Below, in pieces: positions 55,870 to 64,000 of a stretch of 64,000 bases of DNA. Within the stretch, counting starts at the first letter, position 1; each line of letters opens with the position of its first letter. This DNA comes from Sphingomonas sp. PP-CE-1A-559. Lineage in GTDB: Bacteria > Pseudomonadota > Alphaproteobacteria > Sphingomonadales > Sphingomonadaceae. The position numbers and the translations under genes are program-made. The DNA lies in contig NZ_SLYA01000003.1 in NCBI RefSeq assembly GCF_004340965.1, forward strand, positions 248,001 to 312,000, read 5' to 3'. Below the pieces are notes generated by a model, which saw only the letters and a list, made by a program, of their open reading frames with translations, made no database searches and was not told where the DNA came from.

Positions 55870-56244
55870 TCAGCCGGCGTGGCCGTCGTCCGCGAGCCAC
55901 TGCCTTGCCTCGTCGATATCGAGAAACGTCCGGCAGTTTTCGGCCTTGAGATAGCGCTCGGTCTGGAGCTTCGCCAAATGCGACGCGACTACCGCAGCGA
56001 TCGGCGCCGACGTCACCTTCAACGCCTTGGGCATCATCGCTTCGAGCGCATCGACGACCTTCAACGGCTGGATGGCGGCCTTTCGCAGGTCGGCGAGCAC
56101 GACGAACCGGCCGTGATACAGCCGCGCTGCCGATCCCCGAGCTAGCAGTTCCGCTGAGAACGCCGCCGTCGTCGCGACCGACCAGAACCCCTCGGTGACG
56201 ATGTTGAGTGTCTTGGTCGGGACGTCGAAGCTGATCGTGTACAT
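55870..56244 (-). CDS. Hypothetical STAS/SpoIIAA-like protein
   Basis: The 124-residue cytoplasmic protein begins M-Y-T-I-S-F-D-V-P-T-K-T-L and has V-V-L-A-D-L-R-K near the middle, with alternating strands and helices as in SpoIIAA-like domains. The R-T-F-L-D-I-D-E-A-R-Q-W-L end is typical of such proteins. The function is unknown. Its 3' end is seven bases from the convergent hypothetical gene. Confidence 0.72.
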   Translation of the reverse strand: MYTISFDVPTKTLNIVTEGFWSVATTAAFSAELLARGSAARLYHGRFVVLADLRKAAIQPLKVVDALEAMMPKALKVTSAPIAAVVASHLAKLQTERYLKAENCRTFLDIDEARQWLADDGHAG

Positions 56245-56408
56245 GACGATCTCCGTAACGTCCGCGGCTTAACGATCCCCTGATGCACCCGTGATCTTTT
56301 GCCGCTGGCTATCATTGTCGTTCTTCCGCGAGGGCAGGAGCCAAGGACACGAACGCCATCGTTGGCCCCCCGCCTTAACGGGGAGGGGACATGGGAGAGA
56401 AGAAAGCT

Positions 56409-57224
56409 CTAATCGGTACCCGGCAGGTCGACATGGATCCGGCGGAAGCGCGCCTCGACCAGACTGTACGCGCCGAACAGCGCCAGCCCGATACCGGTCA
56501 GCGCGAGCAACCACTTGCCGCCCGGTTGCGATTGCAGCCGTTCCAGTGCCTCGGCCACGCCGCCCGCGTCGCTGGCATGCGCGGTCCATGCAGCTAATCC
56601 GAACAGCCCGGCGACGATTAGGAACACGAGCGCCCGCGCCCCGTAGCCGATCCTCCCCATCGTGCAGACATAACCGGGCGCGGGAGCGTCGCCACGCAGA
56701 TCGTGGATGAAGTCACCGCGCCACGCCTTCTGCGCCTGCTGGAAGGCGGCGACCAGTACGCCGACTGCGACGGCGCCGACCAGAACACGTCCGGCCGGTT
56801 GGTCGAGTAGCAACGCGGTCCAGTCGCGCGCACTCTCGTCCCCGGGTGAGACGGCGGCGTCGCGCGATCCCGTCTTCATGGCGAGCTTGGCGGCGGTCCA
56901 GGCGAGAATCAGATGCGCGATTCCGCTGACGACGTGGCCGATCCGCTTGAGGTTGCCCTTGACGTCGCTGCCGATCTGCTCGGGGTTCGCCGCGGCCTCG
57001 GTCAGTCGCCAGATCGCATAGCCGAGCAGGCCGGCGGCGACGATCGCGAGCAGCACCGGGCCGAACGCCTCGTCCGCCATCGACCCGATCGCGCCCTGGT
57101 TGTCGGCGATCTCGCCACCGCGCAACGCCGCGTCGACCGCGAACCAGCCGACGAGAATATACACCACCCCACGCGCGGCGAAGCCGAGTTTGGCGAGCAA
57201 CGTCGCATTCGCATCCGAAATCAT
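56409..57224 (-). CDS. DUF1206 integral membrane protein
   Basis: The 271-residue protein has about six transmembrane helices in three DUF1206 repeats. Each starts with a G-x-x-A-R/H-G-x-V/I-Y/F-L-I-type motif: G-F-A-A-R-G-V-V-Y-I-L-V at about 14, I-G-H-V-V-S-G-I-A-H-L-I-L at about 94 and I-G-Y-G-A-R-A-L-V-F-L-I at about 192. The function of this family is unknown. It stands alone. Confidence 0.88.
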   Translation of the reverse strand: MISDANATLLAKLGFAARGVVYILVGWFAVDAALRGGEIADNQGAIGSMADEAFGPVLLAIVAAGLLGYAIWRLTEAAANPEQIGSDVKGNLKRIGHVVSGIAHLILAWTAAKLAMKTGSRDAAVSPGDESARDWTALLLDQPAGRVLVGAVAVGVLVAAFQQAQKAWRGDFIHDLRGDAPAPGYVCTMGRIGYGARALVFLIVAGLFGLAAWTAHASDAGGVAEALERLQSQPGGKWLLALTGIGLALFGAYSLVEARFRRIHVDLPGTD

Positions 57225-57627
57225 GACAGCCCCTTTGTTACGGAGGCATAACGGCGCGACGCGCGTGACGTTCCTGTGGTGAGGCAGTTGAGGATGGTTG
57301 GCTCGACTCCTGAGGATCTTGTTTCCCCGCGAATGCGGGTATCCAGTCTGGGCTCCCGCCTTCGCGGGAGAACAAGGAAGGCATCATGCCGCACAACTAC
57401 CGACACGTACTTGCTCAAAGGATATCGGCACTGTGGTTGTTGCGGGCGGCGCGCCGACCTGCCTTCGGTTCCGCCAAAGCCATCACAATTTTCGCCATTC
57501 TAGGGCGCAGACTTGATCGATCCTTCCTGTGGCGGGTCAGGATCGTAAATCGAACGTTGGTTCGGTCTGACGCTGCCAAGGTAAGGGGCCCCGGGACGAC
57601 TTTGCTGTCGGAAGGGTGAGGGCGAGT
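57225..57627. other. Intergenic region with repeat F
   Basis: This 403-base gap lies upstream of the DUF1206 gene and downstream of the riboflavin-cluster genes. It contains repeat F copy 1 (57322-57380). The remainder has lower GC content and no gene that can be supported. Confidence 0.65.
57322..57380. repeat. Repeat family F, copy 1
   Basis: CTGGGCTCCCGCCTTCGCGG and the bases after it to 57379 are the exact reverse complement of the left half of the element at 63111-63142. The left side here (TTCCCCGCGAATGCGGG) is a diverged second hairpin. Confidence 0.78.
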
Positions 57628-57828
57628 TTACTCCTCGGACGTTTCCGTTGTGAGATTATCGAGCCTCGCGTCGTCGAGCGTCCTCTCGATCCGAGCCTTC
57701 GCAGCCGCGTCCGCGGCCTTCTCCGCTGCCGTCTGCCCGAACAGCCTGCGGTTCAGATCCGCCGTCGACGAAGCCGCCTCGCGCGCGCGCTGCTTCCGAA
57801 CGAGGCGCAGGTTGATCACGTCACCCAC
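57628..57828 (-). CDS. DUF4169 small protein
   Basis: The 66-residue protein starts [15 protein letters not shown] after a GTG initiator (57828). It continues with A-E-K-A-A-D-A-A-A-K-A-R, the charged helical pattern of DUF4169. The function is unknown; such genes are common in alphaproteobacteria. It overlaps the end of the GNAT gene by eight bases, consistent with co-translation. Confidence 0.82.
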   Translation of the reverse strand: MGDVINLRLVRKQRAREAASSTADLNRRLFGQTAAEKAADAAAKARIERTLDDARLDNLTTETSEE

Positions 57829-58366
57829 GCCCTGCTCTCCGCGCCCGCCAGTCGGCAGCACTCTGGCCCCAATCGTCCACCGGCAGCGATTCGAGCGGCG
57901 GGGGGAGTTTAGTTGGGCCGCGATTAGTAGACCCGAGCCGTTGCGCGAGGGCTATAGACTCGGCGTTGTCAGGTGCGATGGTGTGGATGATGTCGGTCCA
58001 GCCGAGCACATCCACCGCATAGTCGATCGTTGCCGTCGCCGCCTCGCGCGCGAAACCGCGACCGGCGAACTGCGATGCCAGTCCCCAGCCGATCTCCGTA
58101 CCCGGCCAGTCTTCGGGCTGCCACGGACCAACGCGGCCGATCCATTCGCCGGTATCGCGCAGCGTCACCGCGAACATCGAGAAGCCGCGAATGCTCCACG
58201 CACCCGCCATCGCACACAGCCCACGCCAGGCGACGCTGCGCGACTGAACACCACCGAGATGGCGCATTGTGACGGGATCGACGTGGAACGCATACCACGC
58301 CTCGGCATCCTCCGGTCCCAAGGGCCGGAGCAACAGGCGCTCCGTCAGGAGCACCGGCGCGGTCAT
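57821..58366 (-). CDS. GNAT-family N-acetyltransferase (RimJ/RimL-like)
   Basis: The 181-residue protein has the RimJ-like start [29 protein letters not shown] with the acetyl-CoA loop, and [16 protein letters not shown]. The target is unknown. Its ATG overlaps the ribH stop (ATGA), so it is translated with the riboflavin genes. Confidence 0.92.
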   Translation of the reverse strand: MTAPVLLTERLLLRPLGPEDAEAWYAFHVDPVTMRHLGGVQSRSVAWRGLCAMAGAWSIRGFSMFAVTLRDTGEWIGRVGPWQPEDWPGTEIGWGLASQFAGRGFAREAATATIDYAVDVLGWTDIIHTIAPDNAESIALAQRLGSTNRGPTKLPPPLESLPVDDWGQSAADWRARRAGRG

Positions 58367-58785
58367 GCGATGAAGCGGTCCTTGAGCGCGAGCATCGCCA
58401 GCGCCGCGTTCGCCGCGCCACCGCCCTTGTCGCCTTCGGTGGGCTTCGCGCGGGTCAACGCCTGCGCCTCGTTCTCGGTGGTCAGGATGCCGTTGCCGAC
58501 GGCCAAGCCGTCCATCGTCAGCTGCATGATCCCGCGTGCGCTCTCGCCCGCGACGATCTCGAAATGATAGGTCTCGCCGCGGATCACGACGCCAAGCGCG
58601 ACATAGGCGTCGAACGTCTCGCTCTCGGCCGCCAGCGCGATCGCGCCAGGGACTTCGAGCGCGCCGGGCACGGTGATCGTCTCGTGCGTGTGGCCGGCGG
58701 CTTCGATCGCGGCCTTCGCGCCTTCGACCAGCAGGTCGTTGAGGTGATCGTAGAACCGGGCTTCGACGATAAGGAGATGCGCCAT
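58363..58785 (-). CDS. ribH: 6,7-dimethyl-8-ribityllumazine synthase
   Basis: RibH condenses the RibB product (dihydroxybutanone phosphate) with the pyrimidine intermediate to give lumazine. The 140-residue protein has E-A-R-F-Y, the P-G-A-L-E-V-P substrate loop, [12 protein letters not shown] with the catalytic His, and N-G-I-L-T-T-E-N. It starts at the last base of ribB and runs directly into the GNAT gene. No nusB follows, unlike the arrangement in many bacteria. Confidence 0.95.
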   Translation of the reverse strand: MAHLLIVEARFYDHLNDLLVEGAKAAIEAAGHTHETITVPGALEVPGAIALAAESETFDAYVALGVVIRGETYHFEIVAGESARGIMQLTMDGLAVGNGILTTENEAQALTRAKPTEGDKGGGAANAALAMLALKDRFIA

Positions 58786-59939
58786 CAGTTGCTCTTTTCG
58801 GTGTTCAGGGAGGCGATCGGGCGCTCGCCGACGATTGACAGGCCGTAGCCGTCGAGGCCGACCAGCGTGTGATGCGTGTTGGTGATCAGCACCATGTCGT
58901 GGACGCCGAGTTCGGTCAGGATCATCGCGCCGACGCCGTAGTCGCGCAGTTCCTCCATGTCCGGGGTGATCTCCGCGCCCGCCTTCTTCATCACGGCCGA
59001 GGTGAAGGTGTTGCTGCGCGGCCGGTTGATGACGACGATCACGCCAGCGCCCTCGTCCGCGATCATCTGCATCGATCGCGCGAGAATACGACCGCGATCG
59101 CCCGATTCGCCGAAGATGTCCGCGAACGGCGACAGCGCGTGCATGCGGACCAGCGTCGGCTTGGCGGGGTCGATCTTGCCCTTGACCAGCGCGACCTGCT
59201 CGGTGCCGGTCGCCTTGTTCCAGAATGTCAGCGCGCTCCAGTCGCCACCCCATTCGGAGGTAAACTTGGCCTCGGCGCGCTTCTCGACGAGGTGATCGTG
59301 GCGGCGGCGGTACGCGATCAGGTCGCGGATCGTGCCGATCTTGACGTTGTGGAACTGCGCGAAGGTGACGAGGTCGTCCATCCGCGCCATCGTGCCGTCT
59401 TCGTTCATGATCTCGCAGATCACGCCCGAGGGGTTGAGCCCGGCGAGCCGCGCGACGTCGACCGCAGCCTCGGTATGGCCGGCGCGGATCAGCACGCCGC
59501 CGTCGCGCGCGACCAGCGGGAAGACGTGGCCGGGGGTGACGATGTCCGGCTTGCCCTTGGTCGCATCGACCGCCACCGCGATCGTCCGAGCGCGATCGGC
59601 GGCGGAGATGCCGGTGGTGACGCCTTCGAGCGCCTCGATGGACACGGTGAACGCGGTCTCGTGACGAGTGCCGTTGTTGCGGCTCATCAGTTCGAGCCCA
59701 AGTTCCTCGGTCCGCTCCCTGGTCAGCGCGAGGCAGATCAGGCCGCGACCGAACTTCGCCATGAAGTTGATCTTCTCAGGGGTAGCCATCTGCGCGGGGA
59801 TGACGAGATCGCCCTCGTTTTCGCGGTCCTCGTCGTCGACCAGGATGAACATCCGGCCATTGCGCGCCTCGTCGATGATCTCTTCGGGGCTCGACAGATA
59901 GCCGTGCTTGAGACGGGCTAATTCAGCTGGCTTTGACAC
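58785..59939 (-). CDS. ribB: 3,4-dihydroxy-2-butanone-4-phosphate synthase with degenerate GTP cyclohydrolase II-like domain
   Basis: The N-terminal half (about 10-210 of 384) is a RibB domain: [10 protein letters not shown], the [12 protein letters not shown] region and [10 protein letters not shown]. The C-terminal half aligns with RibA in outline (V-R-M-H, then E-S-G-D-R-G), but the three zinc cysteines are missing, and the usual R-Q-E-G-R-G-I-G-L stretch is replaced by N-R-P-R-S-N-T-F. Thus the GTP cyclohydrolase II reaction is unlikely here and a separate RibA is expected elsewhere. The GTG at 59939 overlaps ribE by 17 bases. Confidence 0.92.
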   Translation of the reverse strand: MSKPAELARLKHGYLSSPEEIIDEARNGRMFILVDDEDRENEGDLVIPAQMATPEKINFMAKFGRGLICLALTRERTEELGLELMSRNNGTRHETAFTVSIEALEGVTTGISAADRARTIAVAVDATKGKPDIVTPGHVFPLVARDGGVLIRAGHTEAAVDVARLAGLNPSGVICEIMNEDGTMARMDDLVTFAQFHNVKIGTIRDLIAYRRRHDHLVEKRAEAKFTSEWGGDWSALTFWNKATGTEQVALVKGKIDPAKPTLVRMHALSPFADIFGESGDRGRILARSMQMIADEGAGVIVVINRPRSNTFTSAVMKKAGAEITPDMEELRDYGVGAMILTELGVHDMVLITNTHHTLVGLDGYGLSIVGERPIASLNTEKSN

Positions 59940-60534
59940 GGTAATGCTCCATGCGTTGGAGATAGCGGGCGAGGACATCGATCTCGATATTGACCGACTG
60001 CCCCATCTGGATCGTCCCGAGCGTGGTGACCGCCCAGGTATGCGGGATGATGTTGAGGCCGAATTCGACCTCCCCATCGATGTCTTTGACGCTGTTTACC
60101 GTGAGCGAGACGCCATCGACCGTTACCGAACCCTTGGGTGCGATGAACGGCGCGATGTCGGCGCCAGCGCGGATGGTGACGCGGTGCGAGCCGCCTTCCT
60201 CCGCGAGCGCGACGACGGTGCCGAGGCCGTCGACGTGGCCCGTGACGATATGGCCGCCGAGTTCGTCGCCGAGCTTCATCGCGCGTTCGAGGTTGAACTT
60301 TCGGCCTTCAGTCCACTGATCCTTGGCGGTACGGCTGATCGTCTCGCCGGAGACGTCGACCGCGAACCAGTTCGGGCCTTTATCCACGACGGTCAGGCAG
60401 ACGCCCGAGCAGGAGATCGACGCGCCGAGATCAACGGTGGCGGTATCATAGGCGGTGCTCACGACTACACGCGTATCGCCGGGCGATTCCACGGTTGTGA
60501 CGGTGCCGATGTCGGTGACGATTCCGGTGAACAT
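59923..60534 (-). CDS. ribE: Riboflavin synthase, alpha chain
   Basis: RibE dismutates two lumazines to riboflavin. The 203-residue protein begins M-F-T-G-I-V and contains two lumazine-binding repeats: the first with C-S-G-V-C-L-T-V, the second with G-H-V-D-G-L-G-T-V and S-V-T-V-D-G-V-S-L-T-V-N. Its start overlaps the ribD stop by one base (TAATG) and its end overlaps ribB, so ribD-ribE-ribB-ribH form one translation-coupled unit. Confidence 0.95.
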   Translation of the reverse strand: MFTGIVTDIGTVTTVESPGDTRVVVSTAYDTATVDLGASISCSGVCLTVVDKGPNWFAVDVSGETISRTAKDQWTEGRKFNLERAMKLGDELGGHIVTGHVDGLGTVVALAEEGGSHRVTIRAGADIAPFIAPKGSVTVDGVSLTVNSVKDIDGEVEFGLNIIPHTWAVTTLGTIQMGQSVNIEIDVLARYLQRMEHYRVKAS

Positions 60535-61493
60535 TATGCCTCGTTTCGTTCGCGCTCGTAGACCTCGAGCCGGTCCATGCCAAGTTGCCGCGCATCGACG
60601 ATCGCCCACCGACCATGTGCTTGGGCCAGGTCTGTGAGGCCGATGTCGCGGAGTGCAGGCTTGCCGCCGCCGATCAGGATCGGGGCGCGGTAAAGGAGGA
60701 TGCGGTCGACCAGATCGGCCGCGAGGAACGCTGACGCTACGGCCGCGCCGCCTTCGACGAGGATGTGGTCGACGCGGGGAAGGGTAGCGACGTTCTGCGG
60801 CGCAGCGATGACGGTCCAACCGGGCAGGTCTTCAGCGGTCGAAGATAAAAGCACGCGCATCGGTCCGCGAGCTTCCAGCCCTGGTAGCCGCACGTCGAGT
60901 CGCGGCGCATCGGCGTCATACGTGCCGCGCCCGACGAGGATCGCTTCGTGCCGACTCCGCTCGAGATGCGCGTGGGCGCGGGCTTGCGGGCCGGTGATCC
61001 AGCGGCTCGATCCGTCCGCCATCGCGATGCAGCCGTCGAGCGATGTTGCAAGCTTCAGGGTGACGTGCGGGCGGCCGAGCGCCTGCCGGGTGAGAAAGCC
61101 GGCCATCGAACGTCTAGCTTCGTTCGCGCGAACGCTGCGCGTCACGGCGATGCCAGCGGCCTCCAGCCGGGCAAAACCCTGCCCTGCCGTTCGTGCATCG
61201 GGATCTTCGAGCGCGGCAACGACACGCGCAACGCCTGCCTCGATCAGCAGGTCGCTGCATGCAGGCCCGCGCGGAGACTGATGTGCGCACGGCTCCAGCG
61301 TCACGTAAGCCGTAGCCCCCCGAGCCTCCGCGCCAGCCTCGGCCAGCGTCATCGCCTCGGCATGCGGACGTCCGCCAACCTGCGTCCAGCCGCGCCCGAC
61401 CACCCGGCCTTCGAGCACGATCACGCAGCCGACATTGGGGTTGGGCGCGGTTCGACCTCGGCCTCGTTCGGCGAGTGCCAGCGCAGCGCCCAT
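60534..61493 (-). CDS. ribD: Bifunctional riboflavin deaminase/reductase
   Basis: RibD deaminates the pyrimidine from GTP cyclohydrolase II and reduces its ribosyl side chain. The 319-residue protein has the deaminase motif H-A-E-A-M and P-C-A-H-x(7)-C (zinc ligands) in the N-terminal half. The reductase half has K-L-A-T-S-L-D-G-C-I-A, S-R-W-I-T-G and V-E-G-G-A. The ATG at 61493 is the first canonical start; a CTG overlapping the upstream stop (61514) would give the longer D-x-R-W-M N-terminus seen in relatives. It is the first rib gene. Confidence 0.94.
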   Translation of the reverse strand: MGAALALAERGRGRTAPNPNVGCVIVLEGRVVGRGWTQVGGRPHAEAMTLAEAGAEARGATAYVTLEPCAHQSPRGPACSDLLIEAGVARVVAALEDPDARTAGQGFARLEAAGIAVTRSVRANEARRSMAGFLTRQALGRPHVTLKLATSLDGCIAMADGSSRWITGPQARAHAHLERSRHEAILVGRGTYDADAPRLDVRLPGLEARGPMRVLLSSTAEDLPGWTVIAAPQNVATLPRVDHILVEGGAAVASAFLAADLVDRILLYRAPILIGGGKPALRDIGLTDLAQAHGRWAIVDARQLGMDRLEVYERERNEA

Positions 61494-61513
61494 CCAGCGC
61501 GTGTCGGCCTGGG

Positions 61514-61861
61514 TCAGATGCCCATGGCCTTCAGCTTGTCGTCCAGCCGCTTGAACGACTCGCGTTGCGCGTCCTCGCGGGCCTTCTGCTCGGCGACCGC
61601 CTTGGCCTTGATCGGTGCGTCGATCTTCTGCTGAGCTTCGATCTGCGCATCGGTGCGATCGGCGGGCCATTGCTCGACGTAGATGATCTTCGGACGGTAT
61701 TCCTTCTCGACGTACGAGTCCTTCATGAACGCGTAGATCAGGAAACTGGTGACGCCGAGCGCGGCCACGAGAAAAAACAGCTCGTACGGCCGGCGCTGGC
61801 TGAAGAAGAGCCGCAGGTCCTGATATGCCGCGATCGGCGAGAAACGACTGAAAAAGCCCAT
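61514..61861 (-). CDS. Hypothetical single-pass membrane protein
   Basis: The 115-residue protein has an N-terminal cytoplasmic segment (M-G-F-F-S-R-F-S-P), a membrane helix at about residues 27-45 (L-F-F-L-V-A-A-L-G-V-T-S-F-L-I-Y) and a periplasmic charged helix rich in Lys, Ala, Gln and Glu with coiled-coil appearance. It was not recognised as a named family. It lies upstream of ribD on the same strand and may be co-transcribed. An ATG at 61870 is an alternative start. Confidence 0.78.
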   Translation of the reverse strand: MGFFSRFSPIAAYQDLRLFFSQRRPYELFFLVAALGVTSFLIYAFMKDSYVEKEYRPKIIYVEQWPADRTDAQIEAQQKIDAPIKAKAVAEQKAREDAQRESFKRLDDKLKAMGI

Positions 61862-61916
61862 GCGCGCCAAGATAGGGGGGCGGAGCCAGCTAGGCCAGCC
61901 CCGCGCCCCTCAAGCT

Positions 61917-62579
61917 TTAGTTCTGGAGGACAAACGTCAGCGCCATCGATCGCCATGCTTCGATCGGAACGCCGTCGCGTGTGGCCGGCTTGAACCGCCA
62001 TTTCGCCAGCGCCCGGTCCAGCGTCGCGCGGTAGAACGCGTCGGTGGTCGCGCTGACCCGCTCGACCTGTTTCACGCGACCGTCGATGCCCACGAGTACG
62101 CGCACCACGACGCGACCCTCGCGTTCGGCGCGACGTTCCTCAGACGGGTAGCTCGGCTGGAATTCGGCGGCATAGCGCGGGTCGATCCTGGGCTGGACGA
62201 ACAGCGGCGGCAGTTTCGGCGGATCGACCGCGACGGTGCCCGTTCCGGTACCTTCGACTCCGATCGGCGGCGTGTAGGGCAGCGGATCGGGGGCGACCGT
62301 GAAGCCGGTTTGCGGTATCTGCACTACCGTAATTGGTGCGTCGGGACGCGGGGCGGGGCGCGGTTGCTGGCGGATCAGAGGATCGGCGGGCGGCACCGGC
62401 TCGGGCGGCGGTGGCGGGGTGTACGGCACGTAGGTGACGAGCGGTTTGTCGGGCACGAACGGCAGCACGTTAGGCGCTGCGAAGAACAAGGCTCCGATCA
62501 CCGCGCAGTTGATCGCCAGCGCGACGCCGAGGCTCCCGGGATTGAATCCGCCCGTCCGGTTCAGTCGATCCGCGTACAT
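61917..62579 (-). CDS. TonB-family energy transducer
   Basis: The 220-residue protein has an N-terminal membrane helix (about 16-36), a proline-rich periplasmic linker (P-P-P-P-P-E-P-V-P-P) and a C-terminal TonB domain with Y-P-x-E-x-R-R-A-x-R-E-G-R-V-V-V-R-V and W-R-F-K-P-A. TonB passes inner-membrane energy to outer-membrane receptors. No exbB or exbD is next to it. AAGGAG precedes the ATG at 62579, which is preferred to an upstream ATG at 62693. Confidence 0.9.
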   Translation of the reverse strand: MYADRLNRTGGFNPGSLGVALAINCAVIGALFFAAPNVLPFVPDKPLVTYVPYTPPPPPEPVPPADPLIRQQPRPAPRPDAPITVVQIPQTGFTVAPDPLPYTPPIGVEGTGTGTVAVDPPKLPPLFVQPRIDPRYAAEFQPSYPSEERRAEREGRVVVRVLVGIDGRVKQVERVSATTDAFYRATLDRALAKWRFKPATRDGVPIEAWRSMALTFVLQN

Positions 62580-62781
62580 TACCGTCTCCTTTGTATCTCC
62601 TCGAGGATGGCGGCGAGATAGGTACCGCCGGACGCGATGGTACATCATTACATTTGCGGGGCAAGGGGTCTGGAGGCGGTGCGTCGGGCACAAAATGGTC
62701 CGTGAAGATCATTGGACGCGAATTACGGGGGTGGACGAGCGCTGCTACCGCCGTCACGGTGAGTCTTTAAGGAGAATAGGC

Positions 62782-62949
62782 ATGGAAGACATCAAGGCCG
62801 GAGATGTGGTCGTACTGAAGTCCGGTAGCCGGGCCATGACTGTGCAATGGATCGGAAACGACAATACTTGTGGAGTGGTATGGGCAGACCGCGAAGGCGT
62901 CCATCATATAGCCAATTATAACATAGCGGCTATCAAGAAGGATACTTAA
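62782..62949 (+). CDS. DUF2158 (YodC-like) small protein
   Basis: The 55-residue protein M-E-D-I-K-A-G-D-V-V-V-L-K-S-G-S followed by M-T-V and W-x-D-R-E-G matches the DUF2158 family of small beta-barrel-like proteins of unknown function. AAGGAG stands ahead of the ATG at good spacing. Its lower GC content and A/T-rich third positions (A-N-Y-N-I-A-A-I-K-K-D-T) differ from neighbours, which hints at recent acquisition. Confidence 0.82.
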   Translation: MEDIKAGDVVVLKSGSRAMTVQWIGNDNTCGVVWADREGVHHIANYNIAAIKKDT

Positions 62950-63115
62950 TCGAACGCCAGTGCCACTCGCGCGCGGCATTCACAAAATACAACTGGGCCA
63001 CACAAGGTCTTTTGGCGGTCTTATTGTCGTAGACATTTCATTACGTGCGGCATTCTATCAAATGCTGCCAAAGGACGTTTATTGGCACCTGCTCGCGGGT
63101 TGGCCCGCCCTTCCT

Positions 63116-63170
63116 TGTTCTCCCGCGAAGGCGGGAGCCCAGGCTGGACTCCCGCCTTCGCGGGAGAACA
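63116..63170. repeat. Repeat family F, copy 2 (perfect double hairpin)
   Basis: A 22-base arm starting TGTTCTCCCGCGAAGGCGGG (63116) is perfectly matched by its reverse complement ending at 63170, around an 11-base centre. Each arm also folds on itself (CTCCCGC/GCGGGAG). It lies downstream of gltX and may serve as its terminator. Confidence 0.85.
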
Positions 63171-63206
63171 TGCTTTCTCGGGGACCGGATTTTCAGGAAC
63201 GCGAAA

Positions 63207-63998
63207 TCAGCGCGCCGCCAAACGCTCCAGCCCCCGCTCACGCCCGATCAGCGGCAGCAACGCCGCCATGTCCGGCCCGTGATCGCGCCCTGTCAACGCC
63301 AGCCGCAACGGCAGGAACAGCGCCTTCCCCTTACGTCCCGTCTCCGTCTTCAACCGAGCGGTCAGCGCGTGCCAGGGATCGCTCGACCAGTCGATCTCAC
63401 CCGCCGCCACCAGCGCCTGATCGAGATACGCGGCGTCGATATCGCCCTCGACAGCCACCGGCCCCTCGATCACCCCCCACCAATCCGCCGCGTCCGCCAG
63501 CGTCACGAGGTTTGGCCGCACCGCCTCCCACGCCGCCACGTCCATGCCCTCCGGCAACCGCTCGGCCACCGCCTCGAACGGCAGCGCATGCAGGATCCGT
63601 GCGTTCAACGCCGCCAGTTCCGCCTCGTCGAACCGCGCCGGCGCCCGCCCGAACCGCGCGAAGTCGAACCCTGCAATCAATGGCGCGGCGTCGGCGATCG
63701 GCTCGACCGGATCGCTCGTCCCGATCCGCGCGAGCAGCGCGCGTACCGCCTGCGGCTCGATCCCGACCTCGCGGAAATGATCGACGCCGAGCGACCCGAG
63801 CCGCTTGGACAGCTTGCCCTCCGCGCCGGTCAGCAATGCCTCATGCGCAAACTGCGGCGGAGTCACGCCGAGCGCCGCGAACATCTGCAACTGGAGTGCG
63901 GTGTTGGACACGTGATCCTCGCCGCGCACCACGTGCGTCACGCCCATCTCGGCATCGTCGATCGCCGACGGCAGCATATACAGCCACGACCCGTCCGC
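63207..63998 (-). CDS. gltX: Glutamyl-tRNA synthetase, C-terminal part (partial at window edge)
   Basis: The frame runs off the right edge of the window, so the N-terminal half with the HIGH motif is missing. The visible 263 residues contain T-H-V-V-R-G-E-D-H-V-S-N-T and the K-L-S-K-R motif that closes the ATP site, followed by the helical anticodon-binding domain. It charges tRNA-Glu, and in alphaproteobacteria a second copy often handles tRNA-Gln; which copy this is cannot be told. Repeat F lies just after the stop. Confidence 0.94.
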   Translation of the reverse strand, partial: ADGSWLYMLPSAIDDAEMGVTHVVRGEDHVSNTALQLQMFAALGVTPPQFAHEALLTGAEGKLSKRLGSLGVDHFREVGIEPQAVRALLARIGTSDPVEPIADAAPLIAGFDFARFGRAPARFDEAELAALNARILHALPFEAVAERLPEGMDVAAWEAVRPNLVTLADAADWWGVIEGPVAVEGDIDAAYLDQALVAAGEIDWSSDPWHALTARLKTETGRKGKALFLPLRLALTGRDHGPDMAALLPLIGRERGLERLAAR

Positions 63999-64000
63999 GC

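Overview
The window is high-GC chromosomal DNA from an alphaproteobacterium, most likely Sphingomonas or a close relative. This is inferred from the gene neighbourhoods (hemD-hemC/tsaD-gpsA, ftsE-ftsX-ydcF-plsC, ribD-ribE-ribB-ribH, metX-metW), a CcrM-type GANTC methyltransferase, a COQ9 homologue, an HWE-family sensor kinase, and intergenic inverted repeats of the kind common in sphingomonads. No prophage, transposase, CRISPR array or rRNA operon is visible. One tRNA gene, tRNA-Leu(GAG), is present.

Layout. 1-5.2 kb: end of an acyl-CoA dehydrogenase, a repeat-dense spacer, arylamine N-acetyltransferase, a GntR regulator with a nitroreductase, and a POT peptide transporter. 5.2-14.4 kb: aldo/keto reductase, DAACS symporter, glmM, a DUF1272 zinc protein, thiD, rnhB, ccrM, folP and a bestrophin-like channel. 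14.7-19.9 kb: hemD (read through into a membrane protein) and hemC, divergent from tsaD, gpsA and mmcB. 20-25 kb: ankyrin protein, SCO1-like protein, a cysteine-cluster protein, a YgjP-like metallopeptidase, PBP1A and msrB. 25.1-27.9 kb: a three-gene operon of type III polyketide synthase, methyltransferase and FAD monooxygenase. 28-37.2 kb: a MarR-like regulator, AT-rich spacers, and an operon of four exported DUF11-like proteins (one of 1680 residues with a probable outer-membrane barrel) ending in an 83-residue orphan. 37.3-43 kb: tRNA-Leu, a MATE exporter, a zinc-ribbon protein and ftsE-ftsX-ydcF-plsC. 43-52.2 kb: tyrA-hisC, metX-GNAT-metW, a response regulator facing an HWE kinase, ssb and feoAB. 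52.3-57.2 kb: COQ9, EamA exporter, Old Yellow Enzyme and hypothetical proteins. 57.6-64 kb: riboflavin cluster with accessory genes, a TonB protein, a DUF2158 protein and the end of gltX.

The points most worth following up are: an inverted-repeat element lying in frame inside thiD, with a sister copy directly before folP, which lacks a canonical start codon; six GANTC sites in 136 bases before ccrM; a phenolic-lipid-type biosynthetic operon; the exported DUF11 operon with a candidate operator array; a continuous hemD/membrane-protein reading frame; and a RibB whose GTP cyclohydrolase II-like half has lost its catalytic residues. At least seven families of paired inverted repeats fill most intergenic spaces.
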